A stretch of 64,000 nt of DNA from Heloderma charlesbogerti (Eukaryota > Chordata > Lepidosauria > Squamata > Helodermatidae): NCBI GenBank assembly GCA_026122225.1, contig JANEZZ010001412.1:496001-560000 (forward strand). The letters are read 5' to 3'. The position numbers were made by a program, and so were the translations under genes. Below, in pieces: positions 33,435 through 46,472 of this stretch (position 1 is its first letter; each line of letters starts with the position of its first letter). The notes below the pieces were generated by a model. That model made no database searches. It was not told the DNA's origin and was given only the letters and a program-made list of their open reading frames with translations.

Positions 33435-33811
33435 TGGGCTTTTCTACCCGAGGCTTTTAACTCACACCTTTACCAAAGCTTCTGCCTCCAGATTCTTTGT
33501 GGGATGAAGTTTGGCTCCTTTACATGTGTTTTTTTCCCCCCAGGTTTTTTCTTTCTCTGCCTTTCTATATGTTCTATGATACAACCACTAGGTGGTGCTG
33601 TGATATAGCGGAATTGTGCACATACAAGGAGGGTTTCATGGTGCCACTCAGGATACACCAGGCTTTCCTCATTAAAAAACACACACATGCTAAAATGGTC
33701 GCAAAGCACTGGAGAGGCCCTGGAGGATGGTAAAATCATGTAAAGGGTCCGCAAATGACCATGAGTGAGGAATCACAAGTGCACAATAAATGCCTCATGT
33801 AGAAAGGCTCT
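33435..33811 (-). mobile_element. MITE-like element, family H (copy 3)
   Basis: Ends 'tgggcttttctacccgaggc' and 'tgcctcatgtagaaaggctc' are inverted copies. The right third ('gcacaataaatgcctcatgt') and 'ggtggtgctgtgatatagcg' align with copy 2. The middle has diverged or is rearranged, and it is about 30 bp longer. Confidence 0.65.
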
Positions 33812-33895
33812 AAGGCTGCAGTTGTATACACACTTGTCAGAAGGTAAGTCCCATTGAGCTCACTGGGCCTTACTTTTGAGTAGGGATGTCAATGA
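33812..33895. repeat. Family B repeat
   Basis: 'aaggctgcagttgtatacac', 'aaggtaagtcccattgagct' and 'ttacttttgagtagggatg'. Confidence 0.65.
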
Positions 33896-34207
33896 AATCT
33901 GCAATGGATTCAAATGAGTTTGGATTTCTATGAATCTGACCAGCGGATTCTGTAGTGGACCAGCTTTTTCCTCATCACACAGATTCTGTGGACTTGTGTA
34001 CCTGTTTTTCACTTTTGGGGGGGATTTGCACTAAGTCACATTAGTGCTAATGTACACTTGCAAATTTTAAAAATAATTAATGTATTTGCACAAGTGCGAA
34101 TTAGCGCAAGAACAAAATTCTGGTTAAAAAAATCAGATTATGTCAATGAGCAGACAATGGAATGAAAGACGTCTGACAATACGTGAAACACAGATGGAAT
34201 AGATTTA
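33896..34207. other. Intergenic sequence, probable unclassified repeat
   Basis: Contains repeated words such as 'ggattc', 'tgaatc' and 'gcacaagtgcgaattagcgc'. No gene. Confidence 0.35.
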
Positions 34208-34420
34208 ACAAAATTGGTGTATCCCTACTTCTGAGTAGACATGGACAGGTGTGCATGGTAAGACTGCAATCCTACACACACCTATTCAGGAGTAAGCCCC
34301 ATTGAACATAATGAAACTTCCAAGTAAACAAGCACAGGAGTGCACTCTATAGGGCTGTGATCCTATGCAGAGTTTAATGTAAATAAGGTCCCACTGAAGT
34401 CTCAGTATAGTAAACATGTT
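34208..34420. repeat. Family B repeats, two adjacent copies
   Basis: 'ctacttctgagtagacatgg' closes one copy. 'gactgcaatcctacacacac' with 'aggagtaagccccattgaac' opens another. 'ggctgtgatcctatgcagag' opens a third partial one. Confidence 0.6.
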
Positions 34421-34594
34421 AAAGATTTAGGGTGGTCAGATGTAAAAGAGGACAAAGCTCCTACACCTTTAATACTTGGCTAGGAAAGGGAATTTCAGAA
34501 TTGTCATGCGAGCTACACCTGCTGAAATGATCTTTTACACAGCTATAAGGTTTGTAGGAGCCCTGTCCTCTTTTGCACCTGGCCACACCATATG

Positions 34595-34730
34595 GCAGGG
34601 ATTGGGACCCTATGGCCCTCCAGTTGTTGTTGGACTCCACTCCATGTCAGCCCCAGCCAGCATGGTCAATGATCAGCGATGATAGTTGTCCAACATCTGG
34701 AGGGCCACAGGTTGGTTCCTCACCTCTGCT
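34595..34730. repeat. Fold-back repeat, family A
   Basis: 'cctatggccctccagttgtt' on the left and 'ccaacatctggagggccaca' on the right, around 'agccagcatggtcaatgatc'. Confidence 0.7.
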
Positions 34731-34743
34731 AGAAGGATTGCAC

Positions 34744-34800
34744 TATGGCTGCAATTCTATGCACATTTTATCTGGGAGAAAGCCCCATTTAACATACACT
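34744..34800. repeat. Family B repeat (partial)
   Basis: 'ggctgcaattctatgcacat' and 'ctgggagaaagccccattta'. Confidence 0.55.
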
Positions 34801-34997
34801 GTTACATCTGATGAAATATGCATGCAAGCAGGTTGTACGGCACTTTTTATTGCTATTTCAGATGCTCTAGTGCTCTGCACTCTGGAACTAAAAACAGAGG
34901 GGTGAGCCTTAACTTAGTTTAAGATCTGACCAAGCCATGTTGAAATAATTAATGTATGCATGCACAGTTTCAGGGAAAGAACAAAACATCCAGGTGA

Positions 34998-35132
34998 ATT
35001 TTTAATGTTGTTTTTAATTCATTTGTTTTTATGTTATTTTAATTAAGATTTTGTTTTTAAGCTGTATTTTTTTGTTAGCTGCCTTGAGTGCCATTTTTGG
35101 CAGAAAGGCAGGATATAAATTAAATAATAAAA
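34998..35132 (+). mobile_element. L2-like LINE 3' end
   Basis: T-rich 3' UTR, 'gctgccttgagtgccatttt', 'aaggcaggatataaattaaa' and a short A-rich tail. Confidence 0.75.
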
Positions 35133-35159
35133 CATAATATTTATTTATAAAATCTGATC

Positions 35160-35310
35160 CTGATTCCTATAAAACAGGGGTAGTCAGATCTCCAGATGTT
35201 TTGGACTTCACTTTCCAACATTCCCGACCATTGGCCATGCTGGCTGGGGCTTCCAGGAGTTGAAGACCAAAACATCTGGATATTTCCTTTCTGCCTACCC
35301 CTGCTAAAAA
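35160..35310. repeat. Fold-back repeat, family A
   Basis: 'atctccagatgttttggact' pairs with 'agaccaaaacatctggatat', and the outer 'aggggtag' pairs with 'ctacccct'. Confidence 0.72.
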
Positions 35311-35529
35311 ATGTTACATAGAGGAGCAATACCAGTGTAACTTTCTCCATGTTTGCCTTCACAGAACTATTTCAATGAGTCCTGGAATGAGCAGGAAATG
35401 TTACTTTAAGAATGTTGGTAAGGAATGTGGTAACTCCCCCTTCATGGATCACTGCCTTGTCGTGGTGAAGGGGCTTGCGTAACTCAGTGAAGCCATAAGC
35501 TATGCCGTGCAGGGCCAGACGGACAGGTC

Positions 35530-36021
35530 ATGGCGGAGAGTTCTGACAAAATGTGGTCCACTGGGGAAGGAAATGGCAACCCACTCCAGTATTCTTGCCA
35601 AGAAAACCCCATGGAACGTATCACAAGGCTAAAAGAGATGATGCCGGAAGATGAGCCCCTCAGGTCGGAAGGTGTCCAATATGCTACTGGGGAAGAGCAG
35701 AGGGTATTTCCAAGTAGCGCCAGAAAGAGTGAAGTGGCTGGGCCAAAGCCGAAAGGACACTCAGCTGTGCATGTGTCTGGTGGTAAAAAGAAAATCCGAT
35801 GCTGTAAAGAACAATATTGTTTAGGAACCTGGAATGTAAAGTCAATGAATCAAGGTAAGCTGGAGGTGGTCAAACATGAGATGGCAAGATTGAACATGGA
35901 CATCTTGGGAATCAGCGAACTAAAATGGACAAGCATGGGCGCATTTAATTCCAGTGACCATTACATCTACTACTGTGGGCAAGAATCCCTTAGAAGAAAT
36001 GGAGTATCACCAGCAAGGTGA
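35530..36021 (+). pseudogene. Bov-B endonuclease fragment
   Basis: The 163-codon frame matches the start of the frame at 18602 (GTWNVKSMNQGKLEVV, GISELKW) and is cut after YYCGQESLRRNGV by the internal deletion. It therefore lacks the GDWNAKVG and SDH catalytic blocks. Confidence 0.8.
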
Positions 36022-37149
36022 TGCTCAAAATCCTACAAGCTAGGCTTCAGCAGTATGTGAACCAAGAACTACCGGAAGTACAAGCTGGGTTTCGAAGAGG
36101 CAGAGGAACTAGAGATCAAATCGCCAACATTTGCTGGATAATGGAGAAAGCAAGAGAATTCCAGAAAAATGTCTATTTCTGCTTCATTGACTACGCTAAA
36201 GCCTTTGATCGAGTGGATCACAACAAACTGTGGCCAATTCTGAAAGAGATGGGAGTACCAGACCACCTTACCTGTTTCCTGAGAAACCTGTACGAGGGCC
36301 AAGAAGCAACAGTAAGAACCAGACATGGACCAACTGGTTGGTTCAAAATTGGGAAAGGAGTACGACAAGGTTGTATATTGTCGCCCTGCTTATTTAACTT
36401 ATATGCAGAGTACATCATGAGAAACGCCAGGTTGGATGAACCTCTTGTTGAGGGTGAAAGAGGAGAGTGCAAAAGCTGGTTTGAAACTCAACATTAAAAA
36501 AACGAAGGTCATAGCATCTGGCCCCATCACTTCCTGGCATATAGAAGGGGAAGAAATGGAAGCAGTGACAGATTTTATTTTCTTGGGCTCCAAGATCACC
36601 GCAGACGGTGACTGTAGCCATGAAATTAAAAGACGCTTGCTCCTTGGGAGGAAAGCTATGGCCAACCTAGACAGCATAGTAAGAAGCAGAGACATCACCT
36701 TGCCGACAAAGGTTTGTATAATCAAAGCTATGGTTTTCCCAGTAGTAACGTATGGCTGTGAGAGCTGGACTGTAAGGAAGGCTGAGCACTGAAGAATTGA
36801 TGCTTTCGAATTGTGGTGCTGGGGAAGACTCTTACGAGTCCCCTGGACTGCAAGGAGGTCAAATCAGACCATCCTAAAGGAAATCAACCTTGATTGCTCA
36901 TTGGAAGGACAAATACTGAAGCTGAAGCTCAAATATTTTGGCCACCTAATGCAAAGAGAAAAGTCACAGGAAAAGACCCTGATGCTGGGAAAGACGGAAG
37001 GCAAAAGGAGAAGGGGACAGCAGAGGATGAGATGGCTAGATAGCATCACCGATGCAATGAATATGAACTTCAGCACACTTTGGGAGAAAGCAGAGGACAG
37101 GAAGGCATGGCGTGCTATGTTCCATGGGGTCACGAAGAGTCAGACATGA
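36018..37149 (+). pseudogene. Bov-B reverse transcriptase fragments
   Basis: The frame at 36018-36497 holds QAGFRRGRGTRDQI, DYAKAFDRVDHNKL and GVRQGCILSPCLFNLYAE. A deletion then skips the YADD box and shifts phase. 36436-36792 and 36811-37149 hold the thumb and C-terminal region, split by a TGA near 36790. The GVRQGC form agrees with other reverse transcriptases better than the GVQQGC of the full-length copy. Confidence 0.8.
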
Positions 37150-37191
37150 CTTAACGACTGAACAACAACAACAGCAACAATGTGGTAACTC

Positions 37192-39207
37192 AGAGATTAA
37201 AACTGCTTTGATGGAATTTGACTCAAATCCAATCTAAGAAATTTAGGGGTTTTTTGGTTTTTAGGGGATGGGGGACAGTGGCCAGTTCAGGTCTACTAAC
37301 CATAAAAAGGTTCTCTCTGATATTATTCAACTGTTTAAATGAGGTCATTCTTTCAAAAGTTTTTCCAGACCCGCTGAGCAAATAATAGATAAAGGCTCTA
37401 CTGACAAGTCGGGTGGAATTATACACAAGTAATCCATCCAGATCAGCATTCCCTGAAAAATAAATTTTAGAAAAAACAGACAGTTAGCATTTTCACAGAT
37501 GCACACAAACTTCTTGCCAACCGGTATTCCTGCACCATGCAGGACCATTCTGCAGTCTAGCTAAGTTGGTCACTGATACACCAGAGCTTATGCTGGCATA
37601 ATTAGTTGGGATGCTATGTTCTTCTAGCAACACTGCTAAAAGTACAGTCATAGCAGTAAGAAAATAGTGCTTACAAATTAACAGTGATAGTAATGTGATA
37701 GACCCATTGTCCTTATCAATTTCATCGCTAGTTGGTGATGCTCCCACATCAAATTTGAACTGAACACCTTAGTGCAACCGCACGTGGAATACTGGGTTGA
37801 ATCCAAACTTAGTCATACTTAGAATCTACTTTTGTAAAGTTTCCTTGTTTGGTCCCCATAGTGTCAACTGAAGAAGTGACTATGGAAGTGGTTTACAAGT
37901 CTGGTTTATCTGAAGGCATGATTGTAATACTGTAAAAAATGAAGGCCAGTATGTACCAATCTCCATACTTTGTCAACAATATGTGTATGTATACACACAC
38001 GCTTGCGTGTGCACACACATACACACACTATGAGGAAAACCAACTGATCATACATTGATAAATTAACTATCTATGAATCCCCAAAGGTAAAATATTTAAA
38101 ATGAGGGATGATCATTACATTGCCTAATAAAAAATATTATAAATAAACAAATCCTAATGCATTCATGTAGATTTATAGTTTTATAGATAAATCAGAAACC
38201 CATACTTGATATTTTGACTATTGTGTGTATAGTATACAATACCACATGAAGTTACTTTGCACTCTGAGTACATCTTATGATTTGCAAATAGATATTACAA
38301 AAGTTACTCCACACTTTGGAGAGCAGGCAATTATTATTATTTTTTTGCAATAAACTCTGTGCCAAATTTGTTATATAAACTATTGGAACAAATGATTACA
38401 AAATACAAACAAGACTAATAATTGTGTATTGATGAAAGGTATTTTTAAACAGGTGGCTCATAATTTATGTGATGAAATGGACACTGATGTAATTCGTGAT
38501 GTCTACTGTGTAAAATGGGATTATTTTTAGAGCCCTCATTTGTATGCATTGGAAATAGTAAAAGCTTAACACTTGTGCAAACAGGTTAAGCAGTTTTGGA
38601 CCCACATGGGTAATAAATTTGTTACTTAATACAAAGACCCTACATAGAGGAAGCCATAACAGAGAGCAAACATTTAACTGTTCAAAATTGTAGTCAGCCT
38701 TGAGGCTTATTTAAGTGGCATATACTTTACAATAATCATTTCACAAAAAGATTCAAAATTATATAATGGAACCACTTCAAGTTATCTTTTCTTCTAATAT
38801 ATAATTATTTTACTGTATGAAAAGTTCTAGAAATCAATCCCACTGTCATGGAGCTGGATAGAAAAATAAAAGCAGCCAACAAAACCTGAAGGTTAGAATA
38901 ATACCATTTCAGCTACACATTTTTTTAAACATCGGTTAAGGAATAGTTTTCTATGTAACTCCATTTGTTCATAAATTTGAATAAAAGGAGACAAACGAGT
39001 CAGTTCGGCTATACAAGTGTAATTCTGAAATAACTCCATTGAAGTCAGTGGACTCGGACTGGTGCAATCAAGTTCATTACAGTAGTTAAGCGCCAATGTT
39101 AAGTCTATTTTACCCCCGCACACTAAAAAGTGCCTGTCACTAATACAATAAACTCCTAGTGTTATACCAAACTCTGGTCTTCATATCAAGATAAATGCAA
39201 CCCAGAG
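37192..39207. other. Downstream flank of the sulfotransferase gene, no other gene recognised
   Basis: AT-rich, mostly free of recognisable repeats. Contains an imperfect (GT/AC) tract with local palindromes at 37981-38028 and a family B-like scrap at 37786-37820. Part may be 3' UTR if the proximal poly(A) signal is skipped. Confidence 0.4.
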
Positions 39208-39213
39208 TTTATT
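39208..39213 (-). terminator. Candidate poly(A) signal of the HS3ST1-type gene
   Basis: AATAAA on the minus strand, 77 bp past the stop codon. It would give a very short 3' UTR. It is the nearest canonical hexamer, but use is not shown. Confidence 0.4.
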
Positions 39214-39289
39214 AGGAAGTGCTTGAAAATAATTTACCACAGGACTATTTTTTTTTTTAAAAAAATTCTTTCCTTCAAAACAAAAGTTA

Positions 39290-40352
<1,063 letters not shown>

Positions 40353-40366
40353 CTGAAAAACAACAA
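40353..40366 (-). other. HS3ST1: Predicted splice acceptor of the coding exon
   Basis: On the minus strand the sequence reads 'cttgttgtttttcag' and then the exon starts CCCCCAG. It has a good pyrimidine tract and a CAG at the boundary. The mammalian gene also has an untranslated upstream exon and one coding exon, which supports this. Confidence 0.65.
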
Positions 40367-40581
40367 GACAGTAATCAGTATCCTGTTGCTTATACATGAA
40401 AGCTAAAGATGCACATCTGGTACTTGGCATCTCTGTAAACTATGTAACAAACAGGAAAAACAAACACCCTCTAACCACACAGAACTATTGAAGCTGTATG
40501 TTCACCAGCCAGTGAGACTATTAATGGTAATTCTGTTTCTAAATAGTATCACCTCGTGGAAAATGAGCAGCTGTCCCAAAT

Positions 40582-40583
<2 letters not shown>

Positions 40584-40619
<36 letters not shown>
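40584..40619. repeat. (CT)18 microsatellite
   Basis: About 18 uninterrupted dinucleotide units. Confidence 0.95.
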
Positions 40620-40624
<5 letters not shown>

Positions 40625-41669
40625 CCCCTCACCCCCCCGCTACAAAAAGTATCACAGAAGAAAATGCCATAGGTATGAACAGTTATTTATTGGAAATCAA
40701 GAATCCTAAACTCATTGAGGTGGAGCTGTTCAACAAAGTCAAAATCTAAACAGTCTTCCTTATTTAGCTAAAGTGTTTTCTATCAGGACCTTGAGTGAAA
40801 TCCATTTATATAGATTCTGTCCCTGATGAAGGTCAACACACAGAGCCCTTGATTTCCTAATAACTGATACCACTTGTAGTTCCCACTCCCCATGTGTACA
40901 TATGCCATAAATCAATTCATAAAAGCTGTGGTTGACAATCTGCATCTTGAGTGTCCAGTTCCTGAACATTTTAGCCATAAAGAACAATTCCACTTTTTCA
41001 AACACATATTCAAACATTAAACTAGGATTATGTTAAAAGGCAATGTATAATGTGACCCTAGCTCTAGAGAGCAAGCATACAGCAATACCAGCTTAATCCT
41101 TATCCTCCTTCCACTGACAGTGCAACAGTGTTTGCATTACATTCCTCAAACGTTTTATGTTCAAGGTCTTGTACAGCAGCATACCTATCAGAGGATGTAC
41201 TGACAACTTCCAAGAGGCTTTCAATCTTCACAGTTTTCTTTGCTGGACTCTCTTTCCCCTCCACTCTTGTGAGCGTACAAAATCTCTTAGGAGCAACAAC
41301 TGCCTCGACCACAAGCTAGCGCAAAACTAGTCCACACTATACGGCTGTGGCAAAATGTTGATTCCACTGTCACCCACATTTGCAATGCAGAAGAATGGAA
41401 GGATCCATACAGGCTGAAGAATGACTATAGTTTGAGATGGTTGGGTACTCATCAGAAACACATCTAACACATGCAGATGTGCCCGTAAATTCTGTCTTAC
41501 AATGGTTTATTCCATAGTGCCAATGTAACTTTTGCTTGGTGACTCAAAATATACTTGTAAACTCAAAATGACTTACAAAAGTTATGCGCTTAAGAGCAAC
41601 CGAAAATGCCAAATTCTGAGTGACATCCAATGACATTTTCTCAAAGATAGAACTGCTTCTGTCAGCAGA

Positions 41670-41780
41670 GCCGGTAAAGGCGTAAATCCCCCTCTCCCCT
41701 GCAGCCCCCCTGCATGCCCTCAAAATCTGATCTTGAGGTTTGGGGAACCCTCTGGAGCAGATTTGCAGGGGTGCCGGGAG
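41670..41780. repeat. Family F-like repeat (copy 2)
   Basis: 'cctctcccctgcagcccccc' and 'cctcaaaatctgatcttgag' resemble the loop of the inverted repeat at 13284-13420; its arms are not evident here. Confidence 0.4.
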
Positions 41781-44700
41781 CTACAGTGGAGAGGGAGATG
41801 TTCCCGTTCCATGAGCAGATGTTGGATTCCAATTTGCTTATGTTTACAACAACCTCCACACTTTTCTGTTTTACAGCATGGCCTTTGAAAAACTCATCTG
41901 AGAACTGGACTCTTATACTTTTCAACCTACAAATTACATAAGGGTTAAAATAAGGAAGAGCCAAAACAATGAAAAGGAAAGCAACCTAAAGGGAAATGAT
42001 GTAATTAGTCTAAACTTGTGCAAAAGAACAGTGATAGCACTGACTAAGCGGCACAACTTCTAGATGTTATATGTTGCTTTAGGAAACCCATGAGAGTGTG
42101 AAATCCCACTACCCTATGGGCTTTCTATGCCCAGGTGGGGCAAGAGAGGGACTGAGGATCCCATATGGTTTAGGGTGGGATATGGGAACTCAAATTTCTG
42201 GCAAAAAGGATTCTTTCAGGCAAATTGTGGTTTTGAATTCACAAACATGAGCTAAAGCAAGCTATATCAGATATATCTGCATGGAATCACCTTTCTGGAG
42301 TGCTTCAGACCAACAGGGGATATAGCTGGGAAGACCACTCAACCTGAGACACTGGGAAGAAGTTTTCTAAGTTCAAGTAAATCACAAATTTCTAACAGTT
42401 TGCAAAATTTAGCAAGTTTCGGCACATCCCACATTATCCATAGGCCAGGATCCAAAGAGATTTTTTAGATGCACCAGAAAGGTTGGGCATATGCAGTGGG
42501 ATTTTTTTGACCCTTAACAGAAAATCTCTATGCCATATCCCAAACTGTTTTTGATGGGCTGTTTAGTTTTAAAATGTGTTTGCTGTGCGGCATGATGGGG
42601 AAACCTGCTATTCAAGCTCAAAGCTCTGCTTGAAAGAAAGAAAAAACTAGATGTGCCATTCTTTGGATCCTATCCAGAGTTTGCATTTACAGTAATAATA
42701 TAGTTGATCATCCAAACTGATCTTAAGCATCTGAGCCCTTTTACAGATTCATTTGTTTCCTACCAAACACATTAAATAACAAGACATATCTGGCTTGTGT
42801 TTTATGGTGTTGTACAGTTAGATTCTACACCAATTTTTCATTACCTACCATGCTGGAATCCCAGGGGAATTCTTTCCATCCCTAGTCTTGTGATTTTGAT
42901 TTGCAATGTAAGAACAAAGTTACCAGCACCTTGAACTGTCAAGACAACATTCCTTAGGAGAGTTAGCTGTGTTCCATTGTTCATTTTTCTTATTATTTTC
43001 AACCTCTATGATCATTAGAGTTAACACTGCAAGTGAAGTTCAATGGATCTAGGCCCCCCAGGAGGATAGAACTGTCTTCAGTGTTGCAAGTTGGTAGTTT
43101 TTAGAAGTTTCTCCATGTGGTAGGTCACAGGCTCAGAGAATAAGACCTACACAAAATGTCAACACAAAGAATCCCTCATCTGTTATTTTGGGAAGGTTAC
43201 ATTTTCAATTTCAGTAGGTCAGTTTGAGACTGTAGCTCTGTTGAAGGTGTGAAGCAAATGATAAAATAGCAATAGGTAAAAGCTTACTTGGTTTCAACCA
43301 CCTGAACAATAGCCTATAGATAATGCCAGCCTGTCAAGCACTGAATCTTTTGTCTGTGCTGCTTGAAAATTTGTATATTTATGCAAAAATGAAAGACACT
43401 GCTTTGAAATGGAAATAAATGCTGTGTGTGCATTTAAATGACAAAATTCCAAAGGAAGAGGAAAATGCCACTGAAAACAATGTTCAATCATTTTACTTTA
43501 AGTGTAACCAAGATCTAATCTCAGATTGATTCACAATCTCCTAATTAAGACAATGGAAGGCAAATCAGTACACATGGGAAAACATTTCCCTTTCAGTATC
43601 TGGTACTGGGAGAACAAAATCATTCGTATTCAGAGTAAATATTCTCACTGGAATAAGCATATTTTACTTCCACTCCACAGGATTTAACACATATTTTAGA
43701 AACATTGAAATTATTATTTATTCGTCATCATTGTGAATGTCAACACAAAACGTTGACCCATCATCACATGAATGTTTTTACCATGTTGACTCGCAAGCAT
43801 TGTCTTTAAATGCATTGCTTTTAAAAATAGATTTGAGCCTTACCTGGAGTTCCCTTCATGTGCACCAACAGCCCTAAGAATGCTCCTTTCTGTAAGTGCT
43901 GTAATGTCATGAAGTTATAGCATGCATGTGAACACCACAGACAGGCAGATGGGGCCACTTATGAGGATCTCTCTCACCCAATTGTTCCCCTACCTCCTGG
44001 CATTATTCAGGTAGGAAAGACCCCCACAGCTGTCCCCAATACATGGCTGTGATATTCACACCCACTCTCACACTCACACATTTCACAGCAGTAAAGACTT
44101 GAACCCCAGGGAAGTGTTGTCTGTGCTGCTACCAGTGAATGGGGCCTCATTAACATGCAGTAAGGTTTATGCTTCTTCTCCAAGAAGCCCAGATATTGTA
44201 TACATGTACATGGTTGGACTAAATTTCCCATGACTTGATTCTGCCTTTTGACACCTGTACTTGGGACTTATATTTCTGCCTGCTAGTCTGTAAGTCAGCA
44301 ATACCGAGAAATTTTTTTAAAGGTAGCAGAAGCCATCTTGGGCTATAAGACTCCCACCTTGCTCACTGTGCCATGACCACTGCTTTTGGCTTTATTATCA
44401 CAGTGCTATAGCCCCAAGTCCCTCTAACCTACCGGAGTTCCTTTTGACTGTGCCACTTACATGCTCCTGCATTTAACTGCCTTCCTGTCCTATGTGCCCT
44501 GCTGTATTTTTGCTTCCTCAAAGTTCTTCGGTCCGAATCCCACTGAAATGAATGGGAGAATCTCAAAATCAACTACCTTCCCCTCTTTACCCATAGATTT
44601 GGAGCCATGATTTTTAAAAAGTCACATGCAAATTCAGGCAGCAAACTACAATCTGAAGTCCAGATGTAAACTTTCTGCATTAAGGCCAAGTATGTTCCTA

Positions 44701-46386
44701 CTCAGGTTATGCACCAAAATATTCCAAATGTATAGCTGTCAAGATTTAACAGTATAGATGCTGTTAAATATAAAGTGGCCAGAACACATTTCCACAGCAA
44801 TAGTAAAATATAAATAATAGAAAAAGAATTATTTAAAATAGAATTTTAAATAATAAAATATAAATAATAGAATTAGCAACGTTTCAAAGAAGGATTTCAG
44901 AAACTTACTTTCCTTCTTCCTGTCTGCCCTCCACTCCCTTACCAAGGCTTAGATGTATCTAAATAAAAATATGAACCTTAATCCCTTTCCATGGTTACTG
45001 AATGGCCTCAAACATGTTGCCTCACTGTGCAAAGAATTCTATTACATTCCTTAGCTCTCCAGTGTTGCACCATCACAGGAAAGCCCATTCGCATACTCCT
45101 GGGGCTTCCAGATGGAGGGCTCCTAGCGCTACTATTTTGAAGTAAAAAAAGAGATGGAAGAAGTGGTGGGAAAACATGGGAGGGTTACAAGGGGAAGACA
45201 ACAATGTCTGGACCCCCACCCCCCATAAAATGAGGCAGTGCAATGACGTCATAAAAGCCACGTCTGAAAGCACCTTTACAGTCACATTCACAGCAAAGCA
45301 AGACAGCCAAGACATTACACTTCACTCTTCATCTGCCCTTTTTTAATGCCAAGAGAAGCCAAATTCTGAACCTGAGTATATTATGCACATATCTGCAGAA
45401 CTGATTCTATTTCCCAGACCAGAACAAGATGTATTCAGAGCGCCCATCTCATTCACTGACCACAGAGAATTGCTGCCCAGCTCCTTCTCCCAGTTTGCAT
45501 TTTCAGGTTTCACTAGCCTCACATTTTTGAAGCAGACATTCACAACCATAAGAGCTGCACATTTTCTTGTTTCACTTTAAATGAAAGCTAAGATTCCCAA
45601 TATGACTTGTGCTTTCACAGGCTAATCATGGAAATATGGGATATTTGCTGCCCTTTCTACAGAGGGCTCTAGCAAGTTTGCAGACCCATTGATTTTTCTA
45701 TATGGCAGAAGTTTCTGCCAAAATAAAACATTACCAAGGAATATATTGCGAGGGATAATCGGATTCAGAATGCATTATGGAACTGAAGCCTAAATGCATC
45801 AAAATTGCCTTTGGGAGCAATTCCATCGGAACAACATTCCAGATTCAGCCTAAGAGAATTGATTGATTTTGATGAAGCTTGGGATGTTAGTTCCTGTGGT
45901 TATGCTATAATTGATACATAAACCTAAAGAGGGTTTAAACTAGATGTAAAGTAGGTAATTGGGATATATTATCTAAATAATATTTGTATTTTGCCATCTT
46001 TGTGGAATTAAATGCGCAGTTTTAGAAGACAGTATGAATGACTTTGGATAATGAAAACAATGGATTTGAAATTGCAACACTGCATTCTCCCTATCTCACG
46101 GAACATTTGCAATAGCTTCACGGTGCATAATTTAAAAAAAATAGTTCTGTCTCTTTCTCCTTGACTCCCCAAATACAGCATCCAAATTATAGCACCTTAT
46201 TACATGTTATGTTTTTCTATTATTTGGTAACATTGTTGCTTAGTAACAAAACACCATGGTTTGCATTAGGCAAAAAGAAAAAAAAAGCAATGCTTATGAG
46301 TAAACGGAGGCCCCTGAATGAAGAATTGCAAGATATTTTGAACACCATCTAACCCCCTCCCCCGCACAATCGTATGCAAGCTTAGA

Positions 46387-46472
46387 CAAAAAAAAGGCCT
46401 ACAACTTCCAGCATGCTCCAGCCAGCCATGCTGGTTGGGGCGTGTTGGGAGTTGTAGGCCTTTTGTCTGTCT
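46387..46472. repeat. Fold-back hairpin related to family A
   Basis: 'aaggcctacaacttccagca' on the left pairs with 'tgttgggagttgtaggcctt' on the right around 'cagccagccatgctggttgg'. The terminal words differ from standard family A, so it may be a separate subfamily. Confidence 0.7.

Larger units (their letters stand above)
35437..37178 (+). mobile_element. Bov-B LINE, internally deleted copy
   Basis: Both ends match the full-length copy at 18538, and a perfect 13-bp target-site duplication AATGTGGTAACTC flanks it (35424-35436 and 37179-37191). It is only 1.74 kb. One deletion (junction near 36004-36012) joins the endonuclease directly to the reverse transcriptase and removes about 1.4 kb of the reference copy. 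A second (junction near 36438) removes about 100 bp that includes YADD. Frames 35530-36021, 36018-36497, 36436-36792 and 36811-37149 are its remnants. It cannot encode an active protein. Confidence 0.92.
40367..46386. other. Probable 5' intron of the HS3ST1-type gene; no other gene recognised
   Basis: Mostly unique-looking sequence, with a (CT)18 microsatellite at 40584-40619 and a family F-like block at 41670-41780. 43000-46150 is AT-rich, with few repeats, and may contain conserved non-coding elements. Frames up to 100 codons have no domain. Confidence 0.45.

Noticed and set aside
33069..33608. 179-codon open frame on the plus strand
   Set aside because: It runs from unique sequence into a family H element, with no domain and no splice or promoter context.
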